From Pontimicrobium sp. SW4 (GTDB taxonomy: Bacteria; Bacteroidota; Bacteroidia; Flavobacteriales; Flavobacteriaceae), in assembly GCF_039954625.1 (NCBI RefSeq), contig NZ_CP157199.1:1550001-1614000 (forward strand): a DNA stretch of 64,000 nucleotides, in the 5' to 3' direction. Position numbers and translations under genes: made by a program. This document shows positions 1-7,328 of the stretch, piece after piece. The notes under the pieces were generated by a model, which saw only the letters and a program-made list of their open reading frames with translations, did no database searches and had not been told where the DNA came from. The stretch's first letter is position 1, and each line of letters opens with the position of its first letter.

Positions 1-630
1 TAAGTTGTTTTTAGCAACTGTATAGCATACTCTAATTTTGTCTACTCTTCTAGCTCTTTCCATAGGAACTAATTTTCCAGAGGTACGTACTAATACGCCA
101 TAACCTTCCAATTTAGCAGCTGTTAATACTGCCGCATTTTCAACGATGTCAGCTAATTCAGAGTTTTGAACTAATAAAGAATCGTTAAACATAGTACTCG
201 CTTCTAACTCAATTTTTGTGCTATCTAAAGAAGAGGCTAATAATACGTTTTCAACTTTCAACGAATCATTTTCTGCTAAAATTACATCCATTTCAGATTG
301 TAGTTCTAAAAATTTCTTTTTGTACTTCCATAAACTTCTTACAGAGTTATCAGAAACCTTAAGTGAATCCATTAATCCTTTAATACGCTCTCTAGCTTCT
401 ACTAATTTTTCATTTGCAATCTTGTTTTCGCCAATTGCTACATCAAATTGAGCAGCCATGTTGTTAAGATCTTTTAATACAAGTTCTTTTTCTTGTGTTA
501 ATTGTTGTTTTGTGTCTACGCCTTCGTTATATAACGAATACGAGTAAAATGCTGTACCTACTAGTAATAATACTGCGATACTTAAAATTACTTTTAAGCT
601 TCTATTGTTGTCTGCAGTTTTGTTTTCCAT
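1..630 (-). CDS. Membrane-anchored coiled-coil protein, 3' end missing
   Basis: The frame is open from an ATG at 628-630 to the left edge of the window without a stop, so only the first 210 codons are present. The protein has a short polar N-terminus, one hydrophobic segment at about residues 12-32, and then a long heptad-rich, charged region (about 35-160) typical of a coiled coil, so it is probably an inner-membrane protein with a periplasmic or cytoplasmic rod. A more globular stretch with several Arg residues begins near residue 180. It looks like a conserved flavobacterial hypothetical protein; I recognise no enzyme motif. It is divergent from the MarR-GNAT gene, separated by 412 bases. 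Confidence 0.8.
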   Translation of the reverse strand, partial: MENKTADNNRSLKVILSIAVLLLVGTAFYSYSLYNEGVDTKQQLTQEKELVLKDLNNMAAQFDVAIGENKIANEKLVEARERIKGLMDSLKVSDNSVRSLWKYKKKFLELQSEMDVILAENDSLKVENVLLASSLDSTKIELEASTMFNDSLLVQNSELADIVENAAVLTAAKLEGYGVLVRTSGKLVPMERARRVDKIRVCYTVAKNNL

Positions 631-1042
631 AATTGATAATTGTTTTGTTAAATGCTCTATAAATCTAATTAAAACTTTAATGCTTGTAATTGTAATGAGT
701 AAAAAATTATAATCATGTAATTAACAATTACTTTCTATTAACTCATTCATGCAATATATACGACAACTTAAAAATTTTGGATGTCTTTAATGTTTAAGTA
801 ACTATATAAAATGTAGTTGAAAATTAATTAAACACTTGTAAATAAAGCATTAACGATTCTTTTTATTTGTAATAAAAGTTTTGTTAAAATAATGAAAATG
901 GCTTTTGAAACTTTAATTATAATCGAGATTTTTGCTTTATTTATTGTAAAAAGCATCTATTAATCATAAAACTATAACTCTACTTGTACAATTCATAACT
1001 ATTGCATAAATTTGAATAAGTACTTATATAAATATTAATGTT
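631..1042. other. 412-base divergent intergenic region
   Basis: This very AT-rich spacer separates the left-edge coiled-coil gene (reverse) from the MarR-GNAT gene (forward). I find no open frame of gene-like quality, no tRNA fold and no obvious repeat. The only feature I can support is the forward promoter-like pair at 984-1014. A reverse promoter for the left gene must also lie here, but no box matches the consensus fully. Confidence 0.6.
984..1014 (+). promoter_or_regulatory. Bacteroidota-type promoter for the MarR-GNAT gene
   Basis: TTG at 984-986 and TAAATTTG at 1007-1014 are separated by 20 bases. This fits the known Bacteroidota housekeeping promoter layout (TTG or TTTG near -33 and TAnnTTTG near -7). 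The predicted transcript would have a 5' leader of about 25 bases before the ATG at 1043. Confidence 0.55.
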
Positions 1043-1999
1043 ATGGATGCTTTAAGAGGATTAGGTGAGTTAGGTTTGGGGTCAAGATTAAAAAGGGTAA
1101 GTGAATATGTAATGAAAGAAACACAAATTGTTTATGACTACTTTAATATAGGCTTTGATCCTTACTTATTCCCAATATTCAAAATTATAGCCCATAAAAA
1201 GGGAGTTACAAATTCTGAGATACAAAACTCTTTGCAATTTACTCAGCCAGCTATAACACAAGCAATAAATAAACTAAGTAACAAAGGGTTAATAATATAT
1301 AAATCTGATAAAATAGATAAACGAAAAAAAATAGTTCATTTATCAAAAAAAGGAAAAGATTTATTAAAAACAATAAAACCCATTTGGAAAAGCATAGATA
1401 TTGTAATTAAAGAATACACTTTAGAAACCTCAAGTTCTTTAATTGAACATCTAAATTCTCTTGAAAACAAATTAAACACTAAAAGTTTTAGTGATACAAT
1501 AATTAAACATATCAAAATGAATTCTTCAAAGATACAGGATATAGAAATTACTTCGTTTAAAAAGCAATACTCCAAAAACTTCTATGAACTAAATATAGAA
1601 TGGCTGCAAACCTTTTTTTATGTTGAACCTCTAGATGAAGAAGTACTTAGTAAACCTGAGACTTATATTATAAATAAAGGTGGTCATATTTTCTTTGCCA
1701 AATTAAACAACCAAATAGTTGGTACCGTAGCTTTAATGCCTATTGGAGAAAATGGTTTGTTTGAGCTTACTAAAATGGCTGTTTCACCTGAGCACCGAGG
1801 TTTAAAAATTGGACAACAATTAATACAACATTGTATTGATTTTGCTAAATCGATTGGGTTACCAAAACTTATTCTCTATTCTAATACTGTATTGGAAAAT
1901 GCAATTTATATCTATAGAAAGTATGGTTTTATTGAAATACCTGTAGAAGCTAATAGTCCGTATAAACGTAGTGATATAAAAATGGAATTAAATTTTTAG
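1043..1999 (+). CDS. MarR-family HTH fused to GNAT N-acetyltransferase
   Basis: The 318-residue protein has two parts. Residues about 25-150 form a MarR-type winged helix, with a recognition-helix-like segment around 66-80 and a basic wing at 88-100 (IDKRKKIVHLSKKG). Residues about 165-318 form a GNAT acetyltransferase: the beta4/alpha3 acetyl-CoA region reads MAVSPEHRGLKIGQQL (246-261), followed by a typical YRKYGF segment (291-296). The substrate is unknown; such fusions probably sense a ligand with the HTH part and acetylate a small molecule or protein. The first ATG is chosen because it sits about 28 bases after a good TAnnTTTG box. The next gene is co-directional, 61 bases downstream. 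Confidence 0.9.
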   Translation: MDALRGLGELGLGSRLKRVSEYVMKETQIVYDYFNIGFDPYLFPIFKIIAHKKGVTNSEIQNSLQFTQPAITQAINKLSNKGLIIYKSDKIDKRKKIVHLSKKGKDLLKTIKPIWKSIDIVIKEYTLETSSSLIEHLNSLENKLNTKSFSDTIIKHIKMNSSKIQDIEITSFKKQYSKNFYELNIEWLQTFFYVEPLDEEVLSKPETYIINKGGHIFFAKLNNQIVGTVALMPIGENGLFELTKMAVSPEHRGLKIGQQLIQHCIDFAKSIGLPKLILYSNTVLENAIYIYRKYGFIEIPVEANSPYKRSDIKMELNF

Positions 2000-2060
2000 G
2001 TTTATTTAGTAAAGACTGTAACTTTTTTTAAATAACCTCGTCGTATTTGAAACCAAAGTT

Positions 2061-2621
2061 ATGTCACCAAAATTGCAGCGAATACTTAAGTGGACTTGGA
2101 TAAGTATTATTACTATATGCATAATAATGTACTTTATTGACTCTTCCTTTTTTTCGAATGAATCCATCGCTGCATTCATTAGTAAATTTAGTGGTTATGC
2201 GTGGACAACTTATTTCTTAATTCATCTATTTAGAGGTTTTGTATTATTACCAAGCACACCACTTGTTTTTGCAGGAGTTATTCTTTTCCCAGAACATTTA
2301 ATTTGGGTACTCATTGTTTCTTTATTAGGGATTATTGGTTCTTCGCTGCTTATATATTTCTTTTCTGATAAACTTGGTTTTTCTAGCTTTTTTGATAGTG
2401 AAAGTCGTAAGTTAAAAGTTGTAAAAGAAAAACTTTCAAGCAAAAACGGCTTTATTTATATTCTACTATGGTCGTTTATACCAATTGTACCAACTGATGT
2501 TATATGCTACGTATCTGGTGCGTTACGTATAAAATTACCAATATTTATTATTTCTTTATTTCTAGGAGAGTTGGTGTTGTGTTCTATTTATATATTCGGA
2601 GCGTCTTATTTTATTAATTGA
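2061..2621 (+). CDS. TVP38/TMEM64 (SNARE-associated/VTT) family membrane protein
   Basis: A 186-residue integral membrane protein with about five hydrophobic segments. The conserved central region has an FRGFVLLPSTP-like re-entrant segment followed by GIIGSSLLIYFF and later SFIPIVPTDVICYVSGALR, the pattern of the VTT (TVP38/TMEM64, DedA-related) domain with its Pro-rich loops. Members are implicated in lipid scrambling or small-solute handling, but no substrate can be inferred here. The C-terminus is immediately convergent with the next gene: the stop codons are only a few bases apart. Confidence 0.85.
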   Translation: MSPKLQRILKWTWISIITICIIMYFIDSSFFSNESIAAFISKFSGYAWTTYFLIHLFRGFVLLPSTPLVFAGVILFPEHLIWVLIVSLLGIIGSSLLIYFFSDKLGFSSFFDSESRKLKVVKEKLSSKNGFIYILLWSFIPIVPTDVICYVSGALRIKLPIFIISLFLGELVLCSIYIFGASYFIN

Positions 2622-2627
2622 ATTAAC

Positions 2628-3113
2628 TTATTCCTTTTTCATAAAGACATCTAACTCTTTACAATATTTCTCATTCCTTGAACAAAGGATGCTCAATGTT
2701 TCTATTGTAATTTGCTTTAAATAAGCGTCATTAGGCTTAATATTATTAGCTAATTTAAATTCATAATAAGCCCCTATTATATTACCAGATTCAAGACGGT
2801 GTTTACCTGATTTCATTAAAAAAATAAAAGCTTCTTTATCCCTGTATTTGAATATTTCCTTTTTTTGATTATTAACTTCATTCGAATGAATTAGAAACGC
2901 ATCTTTCTTTGAATAAATAACACTGAAAAACAAACTTATAAGAAGTATACTAATTATGATATAAAAGCTATCATATTGTTTAGAGGGCTGCAATTTAAAC
3001 TTTCTATCATAAGAATCTGTTGTAGAAAAAGAAGGTATTCTACCCTTAACAAAAGGTTTTTTTGGATTTCTTGAGTAAACCCATCTCTGCATACCAAAAC
3101 CCATATATCCCAT
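2628..3113 (-). CDS. Conserved hypothetical protein, one TM segment, helical C-terminus
   Basis: 161 residues: a basic, aromatic N-terminus (MGYMGFGMQRW), a predicted single membrane helix at about residues 49-66, and a C-terminal part (90-155) rich in helix-forming residues. The stretch SGKHRLESGNIIGAYYEFKLANNIKPND resembles one TPR-like helical hairpin. I do not recognise a characterised family. It lies 54 bases downstream of the large membrane protein gene at 3168-4874 in the same direction, so it may be the last gene of that transcript, but the gap leaves this open. Confidence 0.7.
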   Translation of the reverse strand: MGYMGFGMQRWVYSRNPKKPFVKGRIPSFSTTDSYDRKFKLQPSKQYDSFYIIISILLISLFFSVIYSKKDAFLIHSNEVNNQKKEIFKYRDKEAFIFLMKSGKHRLESGNIIGAYYEFKLANNIKPNDAYLKQITIETLSILCSRNEKYCKELDVFMKKE

Positions 3114-3167
3114 AACAAACCTTTATTTATTAGTCTATTTTGGAAGTGTTCTGTTACAGATTAAGCA

Positions 3168-4874
3168 TTAGTTGTTAGCTTTTTTTAATGAATCAATCTT
3201 ACGCTGTAAAGCGTCTATTTGTTCTTGATTTTTACTCGAATCAGGAATGGTCTTTATGGTGTCTGTCACTGCTTGAATTAAATCTATATCCACTACTGGT
3301 TTTTCTTCGTAATAATAACCTATACCTTCACTTGATCTCCAAGCTTCTGCTAATTGGTCATAGACCGTTTTATCCCATTGACTTGGGTGCTTTACATCAA
3401 TCCAAACCACATCTCGATATTCACTATCAACTAATGCTAAATCAGGCGTTGCAGAACCATCAAAATTCCCAGAATCTTCTTTTACAGCTGACACTGTTCC
3501 TAAAAAAAACATTCGCTTTCTGCCAGCAATTTCTTTAATATAGGGTCTAAACTCTACTGGTTTGTTTACAGACCAATCAAATTCTTTTCGAGACTCAATT
3601 ATCTTTAAAGGCATTGCAGATACACCAGCGTATCCTTGTTTTTTAGCTGCATGATCGTAGTAATACAATTTGTCTGTACCATCTGCAGGAATAAACACAC
3701 TAAAAGTTAAACTCGTACGCTCCTCTCCTACTGGTTCTAAACCAAACCAATGGTATAACCCACTATAAGCATCAGTTTCTGAACCTTCAAAGTTGAAATC
3801 GGTTACAAATGGTTGCTGATTTTGATCATCTGGTAAATCAGGAATTTTAACAGCTGTTTCCATATTCCAAGGTAGTGGGTCGCTAAAACCTCCCAGAAAC
3901 TTTAAAGATTCGGCTTGTAATCGTGATACTTTTTCTGACAAGGTGTTTTGCTTTGTTAAAAACGGATAATTCTTCATATCCTCTGGACTCACAAATGTTC
4001 CTTTACCAATTAATACTCGCTCAACATAATCACTAAAATCGTGTGCGCCATTTTCAATAATAACCACACCACCAAACGTTGGATAAGGGAAGAAAAAACC
4101 TTTCCAATTAATTAAACTCACAACTTGTACCCATTCACCTTCGTCATTTTTCATATAAAAAACATCTCCAGGTTCTGTAGAGAATAATTTTGTGATTCCA
4201 AAACGTTGTACAACTGCGTTATAAGTGTTTCTGCTAAACTTTAACGATTCACCAATGGAAAAGGTTACTGGAATTCTATTCTCACTAGAAAATCGTGGAA
4301 AAGGTGTTGTACTCGATACCGAAAACACTTCCTCTGTATTATCGCTAATACGCTGCCAAATATATTTTACTGTTGGCTGAATAGCCATTGTCCATTGGTT
4401 TACACCATCGACTCTTACTAAATGTGGCAACGATACATCTTTAGTTTCTCCAACAGATTCGTTAGCCATGGAAAAAATATTACGTAGTGGCTGTATACGT
4501 TCATTCTGTGTGAGTGGCAAATCATGTATCTCAACTTTATTAAGATTGTTGAATACATTGTATGTTTTCATGTAGTCGTACATTTTAAAATGCCAACCAA
4601 TAGCGTAGATAATTCCAAAAATCAAGACTAATAAACCTAAAATGCCAATTCGCTTTCCTGAACTTGGTGTTCTCCTGAATTTTTTAAGCAATAAAAACAA
4701 AATAGTCCCACATAGTAGAATGACAAATATAAATTTTCTAATGAATAATAAAAATGGTTGGTATTCATCACGAAGAATAAATAATAGCAATAATAGAATA
4801 ATGCTACCTATAACCGTAATCACTTTTTGTTTCTTTCCTTTGTTCCAGTATTTTTTAATCATAATATTTTTCAT
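3168..4874 (-). CDS. Large membrane-anchored protein of the AAA/coiled-coil cluster
   Basis: 568 residues. Three hydrophobic helices lie in the first 95 residues (about 17-36, 40-63 and 73-92), followed by about 470 mostly soluble residues, presumably extracytoplasmic. The soluble part has many aromatic residues and beta-like stretches and ends in a short coiled coil (NQEQIDALQRKIDSLKK). No catalytic motif is recognised. It is the last of eight tightly spaced genes that start at 11848. The annotated ATG at 4872-4874 overlaps a palindromic repeat (4872-4933); the second ATG, codon 5 at 4862, avoids it and is an equally good start. Function unknown. Confidence 0.8.
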   Translation of the reverse strand: MKNIMIKKYWNKGKKQKVITVIGSIILLLLLFILRDEYQPFLLFIRKFIFVILLCGTILFLLLKKFRRTPSSGKRIGILGLLVLIFGIIYAIGWHFKMYDYMKTYNVFNNLNKVEIHDLPLTQNERIQPLRNIFSMANESVGETKDVSLPHLVRVDGVNQWTMAIQPTVKYIWQRISDNTEEVFSVSSTTPFPRFSSENRIPVTFSIGESLKFSRNTYNAVVQRFGITKLFSTEPGDVFYMKNDEGEWVQVVSLINWKGFFFPYPTFGGVVIIENGAHDFSDYVERVLIGKGTFVSPEDMKNYPFLTKQNTLSEKVSRLQAESLKFLGGFSDPLPWNMETAVKIPDLPDDQNQQPFVTDFNFEGSETDAYSGLYHWFGLEPVGEERTSLTFSVFIPADGTDKLYYYDHAAKKQGYAGVSAMPLKIIESRKEFDWSVNKPVEFRPYIKEIAGRKRMFFLGTVSAVKEDSGNFDGSATPDLALVDSEYRDVVWIDVKHPSQWDKTVYDQLAEAWRSSEGIGYYYEEKPVVDIDLIQAVTDTIKTIPDSSKNQEQIDALQRKIDSLKKANN

Positions 4875-4933
4875 TCCTGTGAAAGCAGGAATTTATTGAT
4901 TTATATGTGGATTCCTGCTTTCGCAGGAATGAC
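4872..4933. repeat. Pair of REP-like palindromes
   Basis: Two near-identical palindromic units, attcctgtgaaagcaggaat at 4873-4892 and attcctgctttcgcaggaat at 4911-4930, lie in opposite orientation 18 bases apart. The right one continues into GAC. The unit (CATTCCTGCGAAAGCAGGAAT-like) is of a type common in bacterial intergenic DNA. The pair sits between the 178-residue and 568-residue genes of one operon and overlaps the start codon of the latter. Confidence 0.85.
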
Positions 4934-4935
4934 AA

Positions 4936-5472
4936 TTACATTAATCCTTTATCTTTCAGTCTCTCACGAGCACTTTTCTTATCTTCTTTTGATGCGTCTT
5001 CTACCTTTGGAGTTTCTACTACATCTTCCACGTCATCTTTTGTTGTAATATCATCCAGAAGCTCTTTTCCTTTTTCAATAGTTTCGCTTACCATTTCGGT
5101 TATTGTTCCACTTTTTTCGTCTACAATCTTACCTGACTTCAATACAAAGCTTGCTAAGTAAGTTCCTATCAAAGTTCCTACCGTTATTGAGGATAAAGCA
5201 GAGATACCATTGTAACTAGTGTATATTTCAAATGGTGATAAAAATTGAATAATTGAACCTAATAATAAAAAAAAGGCTGCTATATAAACTAATCGTGGTA
5301 AAAAGGCTTGTTTATATACAAATCCTTTTTTATCATCAGATTTCATTCTTAGTTTTTTACTGTTAAAAACCTTATTGACAAATTTGTACAGTTTATTGCT
5401 ATTAGATTCTCTCCAGTAGATGAAGATTCCTAACAAAATAGCTGCTATAAATATTACTAAATCAAGTCCCAT
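4936..5472 (-). CDS. Membrane protein of the AAA/coiled-coil cluster
   Basis: 178 residues with three hydrophobic segments (about 4-20, 60-78 and 92-110). They are followed by a charged, amphipathic tail of about 65 residues rich in Glu, Asp and Lys, ending in KKSARERLKDKGLM. The tail contains a helical TITEMVSETIEKGKELLDD stretch that could be an interaction helix. Not recognised as a known family. It lies 6 bases from the preceding 103-residue gene, so the two are almost certainly co-transcribed. Confidence 0.75.
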   Translation of the reverse strand: MGLDLVIFIAAILLGIFIYWRESNSNKLYKFVNKVFNSKKLRMKSDDKKGFVYKQAFLPRLVYIAAFFLLLGSIIQFLSPFEIYTSYNGISALSSITVGTLIGTYLASFVLKSGKIVDEKSGTITEMVSETIEKGKELLDDITTKDDVEDVVETPKVEDASKEDKKSARERLKDKGLM

Positions 5473-5478
5473 AATTTC

Positions 5479-5790
5479 TTATTTAAATTTACCCTTACCC
5501 CATTGTTCATGAAGTTCTAAATATTTGTCTTTTGGTTCGCATGTCTTCCAATCTATATCATGCTTCTTACATGCTTTAATATGAAAAACTAAACCTAAAA
5601 CTTGATGCCCAACAATAAAAATCAAGCTATAATGCTTAACCCAAAAAATAAGCAAAATGCTCATTCCAAAATAAAATACAAACTTGCTATAACGTTTCCA
5701 TATTGGTTTTACATATTTTCCTATATGAAAAAATCCTATAAACCAAATTGTAACTGATAAAACAATATAAACTATTTGATAGGCACTCAT
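5479..5790 (-). CDS. Small membrane protein of the AAA/coiled-coil cluster
   Basis: 103 residues with two or three hydrophobic segments (about 4-24, 38-52 and 54-70) and a soluble C-terminus containing two Cys (IKACKKHDIDWKTCEPKD). The C-terminal Cys/His content is suggestive but too little to call a metal site. It sits 18 bases downstream of the 411-residue gene and 6 bases upstream of the 178-residue gene. No known family recognised. Confidence 0.72.
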   Translation of the reverse strand: MSAYQIVYIVLSVTIWFIGFFHIGKYVKPIWKRYSKFVFYFGMSILLIFWVKHYSLIFIVGHQVLGLVFHIKACKKHDIDWKTCEPKDKYLELHEQWGKGKFK

Positions 5791-5808
5791 AAAATTAGTC
5801 TATAATTT

Positions 5809-7044
5809 TTAAATATTGTTACTAATAGTCTCAATTACCCAATCTTGGAAGGATTCATTCCAAGTTTCATAAGACTTATAGAACTCTTCTTTATCATACC
5901 AATACAAGAATAATACATCTTTTGGTGACACATTAATTAAAAGTCTCCAAATTAAATCATATTGTTTTACATCTAAAGATGAATGTGGTTGGTGTAACGC
6001 AAAATAGAAATCTTGATCTACTAAATCATTAATTTTAAAGGCGTTACTTCGTTCCAATCGTTCTAAATAAATCTCTACTCCAGTTACTCGCTTTAAGGCG
6101 TTAGCGTCTATAGAATTTAAATAACGACGGAATAATACTTTATCATTTAAAATATCTTTTATAGGATGTTCTGTCTTCTTTAACTCCCCAAATAGCATTA
6201 CTTTTTTAATACGCTCGTAACGATTATTTTTCACAACCTCATCTAAACTACATTCTATAATTAAATGATCTTTTAACTTATCCATTAATTCAGGTTGAGA
6301 AATATGATAAATTAATACATCATGAACCGTATCTTTAATGGCTTCTTTATGGGTAGCTTCATCTTCAAACACCACAATTGGCGAAATAAAGTCACGCAAT
6401 ACATAAATACCTCCAAATGCTTTAGTATAAAATGAATTTGTTTGAAATATAACTGGTTCTAAATACAGTCTACGCTTACGTAAATCTCCATGTTTGTTTG
6501 CCGATTCAAGCAATTCTTGATGAATAGTTTCATCTACAAAATTGTTGCCTTGATTAAACTTTTCAACCAATTGTAATTGTGCTTCTTGAATATGGAATAA
6601 ATTGTTTATTAAATGAAAGTTAATAGTAAATGTATCATACTTTAGCACATCCAATGGTCCAAAGAAAGCATCAATATTTTGGTCAAAATCTATACAAATT
6701 GCACAATCTCTAGTAATGTCGTTGATAGCATCACCATGCGTTTTAAAAATAAGTTGCATCATATCTCTATCAAACGTGTGTGTTGGCACATACACAGGTT
6801 TTCCTTTTTGCAAAGGAGATATAATGATACCATGAGGGTTAGCATCACCATGGTTAAGATAATGTAAGTCTTTCTTTTCCTCAGCAATTTCAGGACTCCA
6901 ACCCAAACCGTCAATAGAAAAAGTTTTAAGCTTGGTCTTTTTAAACCCTAATTTTTCTAGACATAGGTTATAACGCTCAACTAATTTCCCGCTAACAGGA
7001 ATGAGCTCGCTTCTATATAAATTTGCTGCTTTTAGTTTTTGCAT
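5809..7044 (-). CDS. Conserved soluble protein of the AAA/coiled-coil cluster
   Basis: 411 residues, no signal peptide and no membrane segment, so cytoplasmic. The middle part is rich in aromatic and acidic residues (DCAICIDFDQNIDAFFGP) and there is a helical C-terminal region. I recognise no catalytic motif. From memory it resembles an uncharacterised Bacteroidota family, possibly the one catalogued as DUF6638, but I could not check. Its start codon overlaps the stop of the small membrane gene upstream (ATG at 7042-7044), so translation is probably coupled. Its conserved place beside the AAA+ ATPase suggests an adaptor or substrate-recognition partner, which is inference only. Confidence 0.8.
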   Translation of the reverse strand: MQKLKAANLYRSELIPVSGKLVERYNLCLEKLGFKKTKLKTFSIDGLGWSPEIAEEKKDLHYLNHGDANPHGIIISPLQKGKPVYVPTHTFDRDMMQLIFKTHGDAINDITRDCAICIDFDQNIDAFFGPLDVLKYDTFTINFHLINNLFHIQEAQLQLVEKFNQGNNFVDETIHQELLESANKHGDLRKRRLYLEPVIFQTNSFYTKAFGGIYVLRDFISPIVVFEDEATHKEAIKDTVHDVLIYHISQPELMDKLKDHLIIECSLDEVVKNNRYERIKKVMLFGELKKTEHPIKDILNDKVLFRRYLNSIDANALKRVTGVEIYLERLERSNAFKINDLVDQDFYFALHQPHSSLDVKQYDLIWRLLINVSPKDVLFLYWYDKEEFYKSYETWNESFQDWVIETISNNI

Positions 7045-7328
7045 TATATATATATCTTAGTAAAAAACATAATAACTAAAAAAGCTAAAACAATCATCTC
7101 TATAATGTTTAAAGCCCTTCTATTACTTATTAATAATTGTAAAACGAAGTCGATAAATAAGCAAGAACCAACAATAATTGCAAAAATAATAATACCAAGC
7201 ATACCCCATCCCTCATAACTATTTAATTGTTTCCAATGAGTGATTCCATAAATAAACAACCACAATTCCAAGACAATCACTGAAGAATTTAAAACAGTCC
7301 AAGAATATTTAAAAACTTCTTTCTCCAT
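7044..7328 (-). CDS. Small three-helix membrane protein of the cluster
   Basis: 94 residues from the ATG at 7326-7328; the frame also opens one codon earlier at a TTG. Three hydrophobic segments at about residues 12-28, 39-63 and 72-93 leave almost no soluble part. The start overlaps the stop of the AAA+ ATPase gene (TGATG) and its own stop overlaps the start of the 411-residue gene, so the three are translationally coupled and likely made in fixed ratio. Family unknown. Confidence 0.75.
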   Translation of the reverse strand: MEKEVFKYSWTVLNSSVIVLELWLFIYGITHWKQLNSYEGWGMLGIIIFAIIVGSCLFIDFVLQLLISNRRALNIIEMIVLAFLVIMFFTKIYI

